In this document: positions 34,744-43,602 of the stretch, piece after piece
Layout: every line of letters starts with the position of its first letter
Position numbering within the stretch: the stretch's first letter is position 1
From: a bacterium
GTDB taxonomy: Bacteria > UBP6 > UBA1177
NCBI GenBank assembly: GCA_022703485.1
Contig: JAKLDO010000007.1
Coordinates: forward strand, 1 to 56,176
Length of the DNA stretch: 56,176 nt
Direction: 5' to 3'
Made by a program: the position numbers and the translations under genes
The notes under the pieces: model-generated
What the model saw: only the letters and a program-made list of their open reading frames with translations
The model's database searches: none
Told to the model about the DNA's origin: nothing

Positions 34744-35853
34744 TTAAATGCTTACTGCTGAACAGCCTGATGAGCTTGAACTGCCGTTTGATGTATCTGC
34801 GGCATCGTCTTCAAATGATGCTTCCGTGTCACCTGTATCGGAATTTCCTGCCTCTCCGGTATCACCTGAATCAGCGCTGTCGCCCGTATCTTCTTCATCT
34901 TTGCCGACCGCTTCTTCATACTGACCTATGCATTCTTCGCACGATTTTGTTTCAAGACATGTAAGCAGTTCATCGAAATAAACTTTTTCAGCTTCGTAAC
35001 CTCTGCAGCATTCCGCCACATCAGCCGCATATTCATTCCATGTTCCTGCAAGAAGTTCTTCAACTTTATCCTCCGGAATTGCTGATTCACTGCACTTTTC
35101 AGCATATGTCGCAAAACCGTTAGTGCAATAAGGAAGTGATTCTTCTGAACATATTTTCTTGAGGTCAGGAGCTTCCGTTCCGCATACCTCTACAAGAACA
35201 TCTTCACATACCGGCATTTCTATTTCGCCGTTGAATTCACAGACACCTTCCGTACAAATATAATCTTCGGGACAGTCTGAATCCTGTGTGCAAATTTCAG
35301 GATCTGTATCGGGATTTTCAGTGGATACGCAGAAACCGTCCATGCAGACAAAGCCCATTTCACAGTCTTCATCAGTTGAACAGCTTACTGCAGGTTCAGG
35401 CTCTGTCGTGTCGCTTCCGTCACTTGAATCTCCTTCACCTTCAACAGGAGTTTCACCGGGGTCTGTCTCTTCCGGATCTACGCCGGGGTCGCCGGGTTCT
35501 GAACTGCCGCCGCCTTCGCCGCTGCCGTCAAGACAGTTGCAGAAATATGTACCGTCAGGATATACAAAACATTTTCCTGCCGGATTTTCACATGTTACAG
35601 CTCCTTCAGGAAGTCCGCACATTTCATCGACCATTGCAAGGCATTCTTCATCCGTCGGCATTGTGACCTCTTCATCAGAAGGACTTCCGGCAACACCGGT
35701 ACCGCCGAACGGCGACTCGTCACTGCACTGACATTCGTAACTTCCGTCCTCGAAAAATTCGCATTTTCCGTTCTCATTCGTACAGCTTACAGACTCGGCA
35801 TACATCATCCCTGACATAAAAACCGCCGCCGCAAGCACCAGAAACTTCTTCAT
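34744..35853 (-). CDS. Secreted Cys-rich protein with acidic linkers and C-terminal GCSAVSI
   Basis: This 369-residue exported protein has a signal peptide cleaved near MMYA-ES and no lipobox. Two small modules (C-x-N-x-x-G-K-C-x6-G-x-Y-x-C-x-C) open the mature protein. An acidic Gly/Pro/Ser/Thr linker follows, then two short Cys motifs (CSTDEDCEMGFVC and CTQDSDCPEDYIC), and a domain from CGTEAPDLKKIC to CEECIGQYEE homologous to the protein at 9691-10596. The tail is Asp/Ser/Gly-rich and ends in GCSAVSI. The function is unknown. Surface location is inferred from layout. Confidence 0.75.
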   Translation of the reverse strand: MKKFLVLAAAVFMSGMMYAESVSCTNENGKCEFFEDGSYECQCSDESPFGGTGVAGSPSDEEVTMPTDEECLAMVDEMCGLPEGAVTCENPAGKCFVYPDGTYFCNCLDGSGEGGGSSEPGDPGVDPEETDPGETPVEGEGDSSDGSDTTEPEPAVSCSTDEDCEMGFVCMDGFCVSTENPDTDPEICTQDSDCPEDYICTEGVCEFNGEIEMPVCEDVLVEVCGTEAPDLKKICSEESLPYCTNGFATYAEKCSESAIPEDKVEELLAGTWNEYAADVAECCRGYEAEKVYFDELLTCLETKSCEECIGQYEEAVGKDEEDTGDSADSGDTGEAGNSDTGDTEASFEDDAADTSNGSSSSSGCSAVSI

Positions 35854-35938
35854 ATTCCCCTCCGTTTAAAGGTTAAAACTGTCATTTAGTTCCAATTGCT
35901 GAGATATTTTATCAGAACTGAAGGAAAAATCACCAAAT

Positions 35939-36004
35939 TTATTTACATCCCTCAATGAATTCAGCACTTTGTCTGTTATAGACAAACTTGTTCTCCTTTT
36001 TTCT
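35939..36004 (-). pseudogene. Remnant 3' end of an S9 peptidase gene
   Basis: The last 21 codons and stop read RKKENKFVYNRQSAEFIEGC then K, against RKRENRLTYNIQSAEFIEGC then K at the end of the intact peptidase gene (37498-37563). The first 30 bases after each stop, counted inward, are identical, and the rest has diverged. No peptidase sequence precedes it; the abiE genes occupy that position instead. The remnant and the intact 3' end are in direct orientation and bracket the AbiE module. Confidence 0.8.
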
Positions 36005-36016
36005 GACAATCTCGTT

Positions 36017-36847
36017 TCAGCCATCAATTTTCTTGCAATATTCAACTATTATTTCAAATGCTTTTTTAATTGGAACTGTCTCTGACAGACCGGCTGTTGC
36101 ACTTTTCCATCCTTTTTCAAGAAGAAACATGTCAATATTTACAACAGCTGGCAGTATTTTTTCAGGGAGTAGATCTCTTCTTGAAGAAAAAGTCGCAGAT
36201 AAGGCTTCTTTTAAAATTTGAATGCTGCATTTTGGCAGAAGAAAATAAAGATCAAAAATATCTTTTGATCTTGAGTTGTCTGAGTTCCTTATAATTAAAG
36301 TATGCAATTTTTCTGCAACAGCAGATTCGATCGGATAAACTTTCCACAATACTGTGTTTTTTGTTAAAAGCTCGTTCATTAAATTTATCTGCGGAGCAGG
36401 AAATACAGCGTCACCGACCCCCAAATCAAGATGAATTGACTGAGCCTTAATGAATTTTTCAGGAACATCACCAATTCCGCATCTGAACCACAATCTTGTT
36501 CCGCCATATTCACCAAGAGTAGTCAGATCAGATCTTTTTTCATATTTAAACCAGGTTCCATCCTGAATATCCTGCTCAATTGCTTCAATTGCCATTGTTT
36601 CAGTTTTTTTTATTTCAGCACAGTTTATCAATGCGTCCAAATCTATAGTAAATCTAGGAGATTGAAACACTCTGAGAGCAACATACCCGCCTTTGAAAAC
36701 GATGGAATTGAAAAGCTCTTTTTTGCCGGTAAGTCTTGCAACCATTCTTTCAAGCAGAAACATGGTCTGAACATTCTGAAAAGTGATTTTCTGTTCGGCG
36801 GAAAGAATAAGCAGTTCTTTAATTATTACTTTTCCAGCCTTTTTCAT
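36017..36847 (-). CDS. abiEii: AbiEii-type nucleotidyltransferase toxin
   Basis: This 276-residue protein belongs to the AbiEii/AbiGii (DUF1814-like) nucleotidyltransferases of type IV toxin-antitoxin and abortive-infection systems. The signature is IVFKGGYVALRVFQSPRFTIDLDALI in segments, containing the GG and DLD residues of the fold. Downstream are an AEKLHTLIIRNSDNSRSKDIFDLYFLL segment with the conserved K-D/S-R-x-K-D-x-x-D-L-Y block. Related toxins modify tRNA 3' ends with nucleotides. It begins immediately after the abiEi stop codon. The segment is visibly A/T-rich. Confidence 0.87.
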   Translation of the reverse strand: MKKAGKVIIKELLILSAEQKITFQNVQTMFLLERMVARLTGKKELFNSIVFKGGYVALRVFQSPRFTIDLDALINCAEIKKTETMAIEAIEQDIQDGTWFKYEKRSDLTTLGEYGGTRLWFRCGIGDVPEKFIKAQSIHLDLGVGDAVFPAPQINLMNELLTKNTVLWKVYPIESAVAEKLHTLIIRNSDNSRSKDIFDLYFLLPKCSIQILKEALSATFSSRRDLLPEKILPAVVNIDMFLLEKGWKSATAGLSETVPIKKAFEIIVEYCKKIDG

Positions 36848-37408
36848 CTATGCCTCCAACATTCCAAGAATTGTTTCTATATGTTTTTTGACCATATTTT
36901 CACATTCTAATGTTTTAGCCATTTTTAATATTTCAGGCATTGTAGTTTTTTTCTCTTTAACCGCCCGAACTACTGCAGTAAAAGCGATTCGCAATCCAGT
37001 CTTTGCTGAATATCTGAACGATTCAACAATTGCTCTATTTATGTCACAAATTCTGAAATATTGATTTGTTTCAATACCATATTCATAAGTTTTTCTTGCC
37101 CTTATAAGCCGGTATTTCTTCTCATTTGTTCTTTTTTCATGTGGAACAATTAGCCATATCTGTTGAGGTGGCTGATCAATAAGACCATGATAAAACAGTG
37201 CTGAAAGACCGGCAACCACAGAATTTTCACCAAATTTTCTGCAAGCTACAAAAAACTCGACCTGTTCAGCTGGAATATTTGAATTTAAATTGAAGTATTG
37301 ACCGTGACCGACTTTCACAAAACTACCTTTGGATATTTTTTTTGAAAAAGCAGCTCTTGTCGAACCTGAATCTAAAGCATGTTTAAGTGTAGCTATCTGA
37401 TATGACAT
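36848..37408 (-). CDS. abiEi: AbiEi-type antitoxin/autoregulator
   Basis: This protein of about 186 residues has an N-terminal winged-helix region (ATLKHALDSGSTRAAFSKKISKGSFVKVGHGQYFNL in parts) and a C-terminal antitoxin domain with FFVACRKFGENSVVAGLSALFYHGL and KTYEYGIETNQYFRICDINRAIVESF in parts. These are typical of AbiEi. Such antitoxins repress their operon by binding inverted repeats and act without direct toxin contact. ATG at 37408 is chosen because GAGG lies eight bases upstream and the longer GTG frame starts upstream of the promoter -10. Confidence 0.85.
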   Translation of the reverse strand: MSYQIATLKHALDSGSTRAAFSKKISKGSFVKVGHGQYFNLNSNIPAEQVEFFVACRKFGENSVVAGLSALFYHGLIDQPPQQIWLIVPHEKRTNEKKYRLIRARKTYEYGIETNQYFRICDINRAIVESFRYSAKTGLRIAFTAVVRAVKEKKTTMPEILKMAKTLECENMVKKHIETILGMLEA

Positions 37409-37438
37409 AGCATAGACCTCACTTGTTATCCAAAACAC

Positions 37439-37482
37439 AACACATCTTGACACAATTTTAAAATAATGTCAATAAATGTGTT
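37439..37482 (-). promoter_or_regulatory. abiE promoter with inverted-repeat operator
   Basis: On the minus strand, TTGACA (37472-37467) and CAAGAT (37449-37444) are 17 bases apart. Imperfect inverted repeats with arms AACACATCTTGACA (37439-37452, plus strand) and TGTCAATAAATGTGTT (37467-37482) overlap both hexamers. This is the position expected for autorepression by AbiEi. Confidence 0.65.
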
Positions 37483-37497
37483 AAAAACGAAGCTGGA

Positions 37498-39375
37498 TTA
37501 TTTACATCCCTCAATGAATTCAGCACTCTGGATGTTGTAGGTGAGCCTGTTCTCCCTTTTACGGAAGCCGTGACCTTCATCCTCAAAAATGAGCTTTCTG
37601 GTCTTTTTACCGGCTTTTTCGAGTTTTTCGAGAAGTATGTTGGCATCTGAGACCGGAACTCTGGGATCGTTCATTCCGTGGGCGACAAAAAGTTCACCTC
37701 TGATAGTATCGACCATATTGACAGGCGATATCGACTTCAAAAACGCTTTATCGGTGAGTGGTCCGTACTCGACCTCTCTGAGCTTTCTCCTGTAAGATTT
37801 TGTATTTTCAAGGAAATTCACAAAATCAACGACTCCTACGGTATCAATTCCGCACATATAATCCTCAGGGAATTTAGCCATGGATGCAACCACCATGAAC
37901 CCTCCGTAGCTTCCGCCTGTCGCTATGAATTTTCCCGGAGCCGATATTCCGTCCTTAACGAGCTGGTCCGTTATCGCTTTTCCGTCACGAACCGAGTTCA
38001 TTCTGAGCTTATAATTATCCATGTCCATGAATTTCTGACCGTAACCTGTGGAACCTCTCACATTCGGAGCGACGATAGCAAAACCCTTGGAAATATAATA
38101 CTGGAATATTGCTGCAAAATACGGTCTGAACTGCCCCTCAGGCCCGCCGTGAAATGATACAATTGTCTTATACGGGGGTTTTGCATCTTTCGGAGTATAA
38201 AGAAAATAAGGTATCTCAACTCCGTCAAAGCTCTTAACTTTTTTAAGGACCGGCTTGACGAACTTGGAAACATCTATCCCGTTATCAAATCTGTATCCGA
38301 AAAACAATGCCTTACCTTCTTTTGTGTCAAAAACAAAAGGTGTCATTATCTTATCGGAATCCATCATGTTGTATATGACCTTCCCGTCAGACATCCTTGT
38401 AAGCCCGACCACCGAGTTCTCCAGAGGGATGTCACCCGTCTTTCCATCAAGATAATATCGGCATCTGCTAAGCCCGTCCTCGTTCGTGCAGAAAGCGGCG
38501 GAATTTCTGTTTTTTTTGTCAACAACAACCGAATCGACTTCCCACTTATCTTTGAAAAAAGGCTGTCTGCCTACCTCTTTCCAGATCTCAAGATATTCCA
38601 TCTCTTCGTTCTCATTGGTCTTCATGAGTATTCCGTCTTGAAAATATGCTACAGGCACATATTTTCTATCTTTTTTAGCCCCTTTTATTTTTACCGATCT
38701 GCCATTTTTGTATTCATACGGAACAGTAATGTTATTTCCAGTCATTGTATAGTAAATGAATTCATCTTTGCTTTTTGCATCAGTCAGAATGTTGTATCCC
38801 GGTTTTTCCACTATAAGAGTTTTCTTTTTTGCAGCAATATCAAAATGATAGATATAAAAATCTTTCCCATTGACTTCATTTGATGTGAAAAGGATCTCAT
38901 TTTCATTCAGCCATTCAGGGTTTTCCATTCTCACTTTATCATCGACAAGAAGCGGTTCTGTTTTCTGAGTCGCAAACTCATACAGATAGAAATTATACTG
39001 CTCATTTCCACCCTTTGCAGAAATGAATATCAGCCTTGTCTCTTCAGGACTCACAACATAACCTTCGACCGGATCGGGCATGTCCGTGATCTGAAGTGTT
39101 ATCTTTCCGTCAGGATACACCAGATAAAGCTGTGCAGCATTGTCCTTTCTTGCAATATAAAGTTTTTTTCCGTCTTTCATTATGTATCCTGAATGAGAGC
39201 CTTCAATGTTGATATAGTCTGCTATCGTCAGGTCTTTGACCGGTCTGTATACTTCCGGTGCCTTTTCCGCGGCGGCAACAGCTGAAACAGCCGGTACGGC
39301 AGGTTTTTCCGCTTCTTTCTTACAGCCTGCGGCGATGGAAACAATGACAGATACAACGATAAAAACTCTTTTCAT
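37498..39375 (-). CDS. S9-family prolyl oligopeptidase-like lipoprotein
   Basis: This 625-residue serine peptidase has a lipobox at IAAG-C, placing it at an envelope membrane. A beta-propeller of about 330 residues (DPVEGYVVSPEETRLIF, NPEWLNENEILFTSNE) is followed by an alpha/beta hydrolase domain. The catalytic Ser is in TGGSYGGFM, the Asp in HGMNDPRVPVSDA, and the His in EDEGHGF. FHGGPEGQFRP forms the oxyanion region. It likely trims peptides in the periplasm. Its last 66 bases are duplicated beyond the AbiE module. The gene lies 31 bases after hutH. Confidence 0.92.
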   Translation of the reverse strand: MKRVFIVVSVIVSIAAGCKKEAEKPAVPAVSAVAAAEKAPEVYRPVKDLTIADYINIEGSHSGYIMKDGKKLYIARKDNAAQLYLVYPDGKITLQITDMPDPVEGYVVSPEETRLIFISAKGGNEQYNFYLYEFATQKTEPLLVDDKVRMENPEWLNENEILFTSNEVNGKDFYIYHFDIAAKKKTLIVEKPGYNILTDAKSKDEFIYYTMTGNNITVPYEYKNGRSVKIKGAKKDRKYVPVAYFQDGILMKTNENEEMEYLEIWKEVGRQPFFKDKWEVDSVVVDKKNRNSAAFCTNEDGLSRCRYYLDGKTGDIPLENSVVGLTRMSDGKVIYNMMDSDKIMTPFVFDTKEGKALFFGYRFDNGIDVSKFVKPVLKKVKSFDGVEIPYFLYTPKDAKPPYKTIVSFHGGPEGQFRPYFAAIFQYYISKGFAIVAPNVRGSTGYGQKFMDMDNYKLRMNSVRDGKAITDQLVKDGISAPGKFIATGGSYGGFMVVASMAKFPEDYMCGIDTVGVVDFVNFLENTKSYRRKLREVEYGPLTDKAFLKSISPVNMVDTIRGELFVAHGMNDPRVPVSDANILLEKLEKAGKKTRKLIFEDEGHGFRKRENRLTYNIQSAEFIEGCK

Positions 39376-39406
39376 CTCAGTCTCCCTTTATATAGAACTT
39401 ATCTTA

Positions 39407-40933
39407 TCAGTTGAGTTCGCCGGCGGCTTTCTGTGCCTTTTCAACAATGGCATACTCTTTTTCAAGCACTTTCTGGAACATCGGATGAATGAACATATCC
39501 TTTTCCATGAACGGCACATCCTGCCTTATGAGATCGTATACCGCCTTCACCCCTTTTCCCGGTTTAAGCGGTTTTCTGAAATCTATCGCCTGCATCGCCG
39601 TGAAGAGCTCCATGCAGATCACTTTGACAGTGTTCTCCACAACGACAGCGCACTTTCTTGCCGCGGTAGTTCCCATGCTGACATGGTCCTCTTTTCCTGC
39701 CGATGTGGGTATGGAATCGACGGTTGCAGGGAAACAGAGAGTCTTGCTTTCGCTCGCAAGACTTGCCGCGGTTACATGGGCTATCATGAAACCGCTGTTA
39801 AGCCCTTTGTCCTTGACCAGAAAAGCCGGAGCCTGGCTGAAAACAGGGTTTATGAGCTGTTCTATTCTCCTTTCCGAAATACTTCCGAGTTCCGATACCG
39901 CCGCAGTGAGATAATCCATTACAAGGCCTACCGGTTCACCGTGGAAATTGCCTGCTGATATCGTCTCCATTTCATCGGGGAATATAAGAGGATTGTCCGT
40001 AGACGAGTTTATTTCTGTCTCTATGACCTTTTCGGCGTGTCTTAAAGCGTCTCTCACTGCTCCATGCACCTGAGGAGCGCATCTTAAAGAATACGCATCC
40101 TGAACTTTGGAACATGCGATGTGGCTTTTTCTTATCCCTGAACTTTTCATTAGTTTAAGTATATTTTCAGAAACTTCCTTCTGACCCTGATGAGCTCTTA
40201 CAATGTTCACTTTGGGATCAAAAGCCCTGTCGGTTCCCATTATACCTTCAAGTGAAGATGCGACAGCGATATCTGCAAGTTTCAGCAGGTTTTTCACTCT
40301 GTGCACTGTCAATGCGCCGACAGCGGTCATCGCCTGAGTGCCGTTAATGAGCGCAAGCCCTTCTTTCGCTTTTAAAACTGCCGGTTTTATCCCTTTCTTT
40401 TTGAAAACTCCTGCCGTTTCGATCTTCTGACCGTTCTCGCCGAGCAGATAGCCTTCTCCGCACATCGCAAGAGCCAGATGAGCAAGAGGAGCAAGGTCTC
40501 CGCTAGCACCGACACTGCCCTGTGACGGAATGTAGGGAACGATGTCACTGTTTATCATATCAAGCAGTCTGTCAAAGGTTTCAAGAGTTATTCCGCTGTA
40601 ACCTTTTGCGAGCACATTGGCGCGGAGAAGCATTATGGCCCTTGCAGTTTTTCTGTCATACGGTTCACCCACACCTATGGCGTGGCTTCTTATGAGATTT
40701 ATCTGGAGCTGTTCAAGGTTCTCATGAGCTATTTTGACATCACTGAGTATTCCGAAACCTGTATTTATGCCGTAAACAGGCTTGTCATCGTCAAGAATGG
40801 AATCGACAAATCTGCGGCATTTCGCCATTTTTGTCCTTGAAGCTTTAGGACATTCTACAGAAGCTCTGCCGTGAGCGACTTCGACAACATCGGAAATTGA
40901 GAGATTCTCACCGTTTACAAACACTTTCTTCAT
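39407..40933 (-). CDS. hutH: Histidine ammonia-lyase
   Basis: HutH deaminates histidine to urocanate, the first step of histidine degradation. The 508 residues contain the self-cyclising MIO triad in VGASGDLAPLAHLAL (Ala-Ser-Gly), the N-terminal YGINTGFG, the substrate-binding NGTQAM, the segment QDAYSLRCAPQVHG and NFHGEPVG. ATG at 40933 with GGAGAATG fits the family; the frame extends 20 codons further without support. hutU, hutI and hutG are not nearby, so a role in another pathway is possible, for example a related aromatic amino acid lyase. Confidence 0.92.
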   Translation of the reverse strand: MKKVFVNGENLSISDVVEVAHGRASVECPKASRTKMAKCRRFVDSILDDDKPVYGINTGFGILSDVKIAHENLEQLQINLIRSHAIGVGEPYDRKTARAIMLLRANVLAKGYSGITLETFDRLLDMINSDIVPYIPSQGSVGASGDLAPLAHLALAMCGEGYLLGENGQKIETAGVFKKKGIKPAVLKAKEGLALINGTQAMTAVGALTVHRVKNLLKLADIAVASSLEGIMGTDRAFDPKVNIVRAHQGQKEVSENILKLMKSSGIRKSHIACSKVQDAYSLRCAPQVHGAVRDALRHAEKVIETEINSSTDNPLIFPDEMETISAGNFHGEPVGLVMDYLTAAVSELGSISERRIEQLINPVFSQAPAFLVKDKGLNSGFMIAHVTAASLASESKTLCFPATVDSIPTSAGKEDHVSMGTTAARKCAVVVENTVKVICMELFTAMQAIDFRKPLKPGKGVKAVYDLIRQDVPFMEKDMFIHPMFQKVLEKEYAIVEKAQKAAGELN

Positions 40934-41067
40934 CACATTCTCCAAGTAGCAATTACTGGCGGAAAGTCTATATCCCAACTTTTTAAAAATCAAGAACGGC
41001 TAAACTTGCCAAAAAATGCCGGCTCTGTAATATCGGTGTGACTGAATTTGCAAATTTGGAGGATAAT

Positions 41068-41586
41068 ATGAAACACTTATTTTTAATTCTCATCATTTCT
41101 TTCTTCTCAGCTTGCGCCGACACATCGCTAAAGCCCGCAGAAGCTGAAGCTATCATCAAGGAACGACTTGCAAAAATGCCGGGGCGGAGCGTTTCATTCT
41201 ATCTGGGCGCGATGACCGACTCATCATATTATCCGGTATACAAAGCCATCGCCACCGGGAAGTATCTCACATTGAAAGATGATGTGTATGTCGAGGCGGC
41301 TGGCAGAAAAATGCCTATGTTCGAAGCCACCGAAGAGGGTAAAAAGATCTTCCAGTGCGAGAAGAACCGTTGCACTGTCGAAGTTTGCAAGGTTGTATTC
41401 GGCGGACTTGAGGGGATAGTGAATAAAGGGAAATATGCAAACGCATCATATAAGGTCAACACAGTCTGTTCAGGAGAGATATACACCATTTTCAAGCCTC
41501 TTGCAGACAGGCTTTATATAAAAGAGGAAACAGTTTCAGAAAAGGCCGATTTCGAATTCATTGATAATGTCTGGAAAATAAAATGA
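41068..41586 (+). CDS. Small lipoprotein of unknown function
   Basis: This 172-residue lipoprotein has a lipobox at FFSA-C. The mature part is a mixed alpha/beta domain with four Cys (CEKNRCTVEVC and a later VCSGE). No family is recognised. GGAGGATAAT precedes the ATG. It is followed 14 bases later by the LRR lipoprotein gene with a nearly identical ribosome binding site, so the pair is probably an operon. Confidence 0.7.
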   Translation: MKHLFLILIISFFSACADTSLKPAEAEAIIKERLAKMPGRSVSFYLGAMTDSSYYPVYKAIATGKYLTLKDDVYVEAAGRKMPMFEATEEGKKIFQCEKNRCTVEVCKVVFGGLEGIVNKGKYANASYKVNTVCSGEIYTIFKPLADRLYIKEETVSEKADFEFIDNVWKIK

Positions 41587-41600
41587 CACCGGAGGATAGT

Positions 41601-42470
41601 ATGAAAAAATTTGCACTGCTTCTAATTGCCGCCGCCTTTGCTGTTTCATGCAATAAAGGTAATAACTACACAGGTTTTGAAGATGCAAACTTCATTGCAT
41701 GCATTAAAAAGACCGAGAAAAAAGTTGAAGAGATCACAGAACTTGACTGCTCCAACACTGAACAGACTTTAAAAGACAACCCTTTCGGTGAGAGTCTTAT
41801 AAAAAGCATCAAAGGTGTCGAGAAAATGACTCAGTTGAAAAAGTTTGTTATAAGAAAAAATTCGATCGAAGATATCACCATGCTTTCTAACATGCAGAAC
41901 ATTGAATGGCTGGATCTTGGTGAAAATGAAATTAAAACTATGTATCCGCTTGCAACGCTTACAAATCTCAAATATCTGAACCTCGACAAGAACTACATCG
42001 GCGACATCAGACCGGTTGAATCGCTTGTCAACCTTGAAGAGCTTGATATAAGCAGGAACGGCATTGCGGGGCTTCCCAAATTCACAAAGCTCACAAAACT
42101 GAAAAGACTCTCTCTCAACGACAATCTGCTTAGTGAGATCGGAGCGCTGAAAGAACTTACGAACCTTGAATATCTTTCGATGAATGACAATGCGATCATC
42201 CAGATATTCGATCTTGAACCGCTCAAAAAACTTAAAGTGCTCAAGCTCAACATCAACAGAATAGATGTAATAATAGTTCTTGGCAAAATGCATTCACTTG
42301 AAGAGATCTATCTTCAGGATAACCAGCTTCTGGACCTTGAACCGCTGAAAGACCATCCAAACCTTAAGATCCTTGATGTCGAAACAAACTCCATATTCAG
42401 CTTTGACAATGTAAAAGACCTCGAAGCCCGCGGCTGTAAGATCCTCGGCAAAAAAGTCCAGAGAAGATAA
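41601..42470 (+). CDS. Leucine-rich-repeat lipoprotein
   Basis: This 289-residue lipoprotein has a lipobox at FAVS-C. After a short N-terminal segment it has about eight 22-residue leucine-rich repeats of the SDS22/internalin type, for example NIEWLDLGENEIKTMYPLAT, NLKYLNLDKNYIGDIRPVES, NLEELDISRNGIAGL and NLKILDVETNSIFSF. It ends in a basic tail. LRR domains bind proteins, so an adhesion or scaffold role at the cell surface is inferred. GGAGGATAGT precedes the ATG at 41601. Confidence 0.85.
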   Translation: MKKFALLLIAAAFAVSCNKGNNYTGFEDANFIACIKKTEKKVEEITELDCSNTEQTLKDNPFGESLIKSIKGVEKMTQLKKFVIRKNSIEDITMLSNMQNIEWLDLGENEIKTMYPLATLTNLKYLNLDKNYIGDIRPVESLVNLEELDISRNGIAGLPKFTKLTKLKRLSLNDNLLSEIGALKELTNLEYLSMNDNAIIQIFDLEPLKKLKVLKLNINRIDVIIVLGKMHSLEEIYLQDNQLLDLEPLKDHPNLKILDVETNSIFSFDNVKDLEARGCKILGKKVQRR

Positions 42471-42514
42471 TACCTGCTTCAAGATCAAAACCTGTCACGC
42501 ATTCATTTGAAATC

Positions 42515-42539
42515 CCCCTTCTTTCAATGAGAGAAGGGG
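42515..42539. terminator. Hairpin between convergent genes, possible bidirectional terminator
   Basis: CCCCTTCT (42515-42522) and AGAAGGGG (42532-42539) form a perfect eight-base stem with a nine-base loop. A second small stem, GACCTT-GAGG-AAGGTC, follows. There is no strong U-tract, so it may be an intergenic repeat rather than a terminator. It lies in the 104-base gap between the LRR gene and the zinc-ribbon gene. Confidence 0.45.
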
Positions 42540-42574
42540 CAGACCTTGAGGAAGGTCGGGGATGAGTTATCCTG

Positions 42575-42904
42575 TCACATGCTGTTCAGCAGTTCGTAGT
42601 ACTGTCTCAGGTTGCTGACAGTCTCGATCGTGAATTTTATAAGAACCCAGCTGACGATGAGAATGACAGCTGTCCAGAATACTTTTGCCGTTTTTGATGT
42701 GTCAGGCCGCATCCAGATGAACGGAAGCGATGCCGGACCGAGACACAGTGTGAGTGTAACAAGAAAATATGTGCCGAAATACCAAGGAACGCTCTTTTTT
42801 TTCAATAATGACGGTCTTAAATTAAAATCGAGAAATTCACCGCAGTGCCTGCATTTTATTGCTTCATCCTGGATCTCTTCAGCGCAGAACGGACATTTTT
42901 TCAT
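42575..42904 (-). CDS. Zinc-ribbon membrane protein
   Basis: This 109-residue protein begins with a double-Cys zinc ribbon ([22 protein letters not shown]), then two predicted membrane helices ([20 protein letters not shown] and [19 protein letters not shown]). Such short zinc-ribbon/TM proteins are widespread and uncharacterised. It is the last gene of the minus-strand secreted-protein operon, 14 bases after the preceding lipoprotein gene. Confidence 0.75.
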   Translation of the reverse strand: MKKCPFCAEEIQDEAIKCRHCGEFLDFNLRPSLLKKKSVPWYFGTYFLVTLTLCLGPASLPFIWMRPDTSKTAKVFWTAVILIVSWVLIKFTIETVSNLRQYYELLNSM

Positions 42905-42918
42905 TTGTTTTTATTCCT

Positions 42919-43569
42919 TTAATTCGGAAATTCCGAGCAATCGTCACCGGTTCTTTCTTTCACAACAACAGTTCCGCTTTTCTGTGTCAGGTCGAGTGTT
43001 CCGCTCCAGTAAGGATCTGTTTCTATTTCTGTATGCTTAACACTGTGTTTTACTTCAAGGTTAAGAGATTCAGCTGAAATACCGTTCAGTTCTGCTGAAA
43101 AATCGAACAGGCATGAACATCCGGCTAAACTTCCGCTCAAATCTTCAAATAAAATGTAGTCATAACCGGTTTCAGTTTTTGTGATCTGAACTTTGCCGAC
43201 ACCGGCACAATTGAGCTCGGCATTCTTAATAACAATTTCAATAACATCTGTACTATCATCATAATTCCATATAATAAGCTGGCTGCAATCAACAATATCC
43301 CCGTCTGTAAGCCCGGTATCTTTCAATGCAAGTTCTTCATCAAATCCGCCGCATTCGCTTGCCTTTATATTCTGTGCAAGGTTCTCCTCTTCAACAACAT
43401 CCTGATCACCCGATTCTTCATCAACTGCTGTATCATCGGCATCATTTAATCCGGTCTGCTCTGTATCCTCCGTCTGATTTTCATCATTTGCAGGTTTTTC
43501 AGCCGTTTCACCGCATCCGGCAGAAAAAACCAAAATCAAAGCGACAAAACAGATAAAAAAACTTTTCAT
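42919..43569 (-). CDS. Paralogous lipoprotein, copy 3 of 3
   Basis: This 216-residue lipoprotein has a lipobox at FSAG-C, an acidic linker, and a C-terminal domain shared with the proteins at 43603-44334 and 45094-45639. Shared landmarks are IIWNYDDSTDVIEIV, CSCLFDFSAEL, YWSGTLDLTQKSGTVVVKER and a final Asp-Asp-Cys. The domain has five or six conserved Cys and is probably disulfide-bonded in the periplasm or at the surface. ATG at 43569 has GGAG upstream. The 71 bases at its 5' end are nearly identical to copy 1. Confidence 0.75.
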   Translation of the reverse strand: MKSFFICFVALILVFSAGCGETAEKPANDENQTEDTEQTGLNDADDTAVDEESGDQDVVEEENLAQNIKASECGGFDEELALKDTGLTDGDIVDCSQLIIWNYDDSTDVIEIVIKNAELNCAGVGKVQITKTETGYDYILFEDLSGSLAGCSCLFDFSAELNGISAESLNLEVKHSVKHTEIETDPYWSGTLDLTQKSGTVVVKERTGDDCSEFPN

Positions 43570-43602
43570 GGTCAACTCCGTTTATTGATCTTTTGCACTA
43601 AA

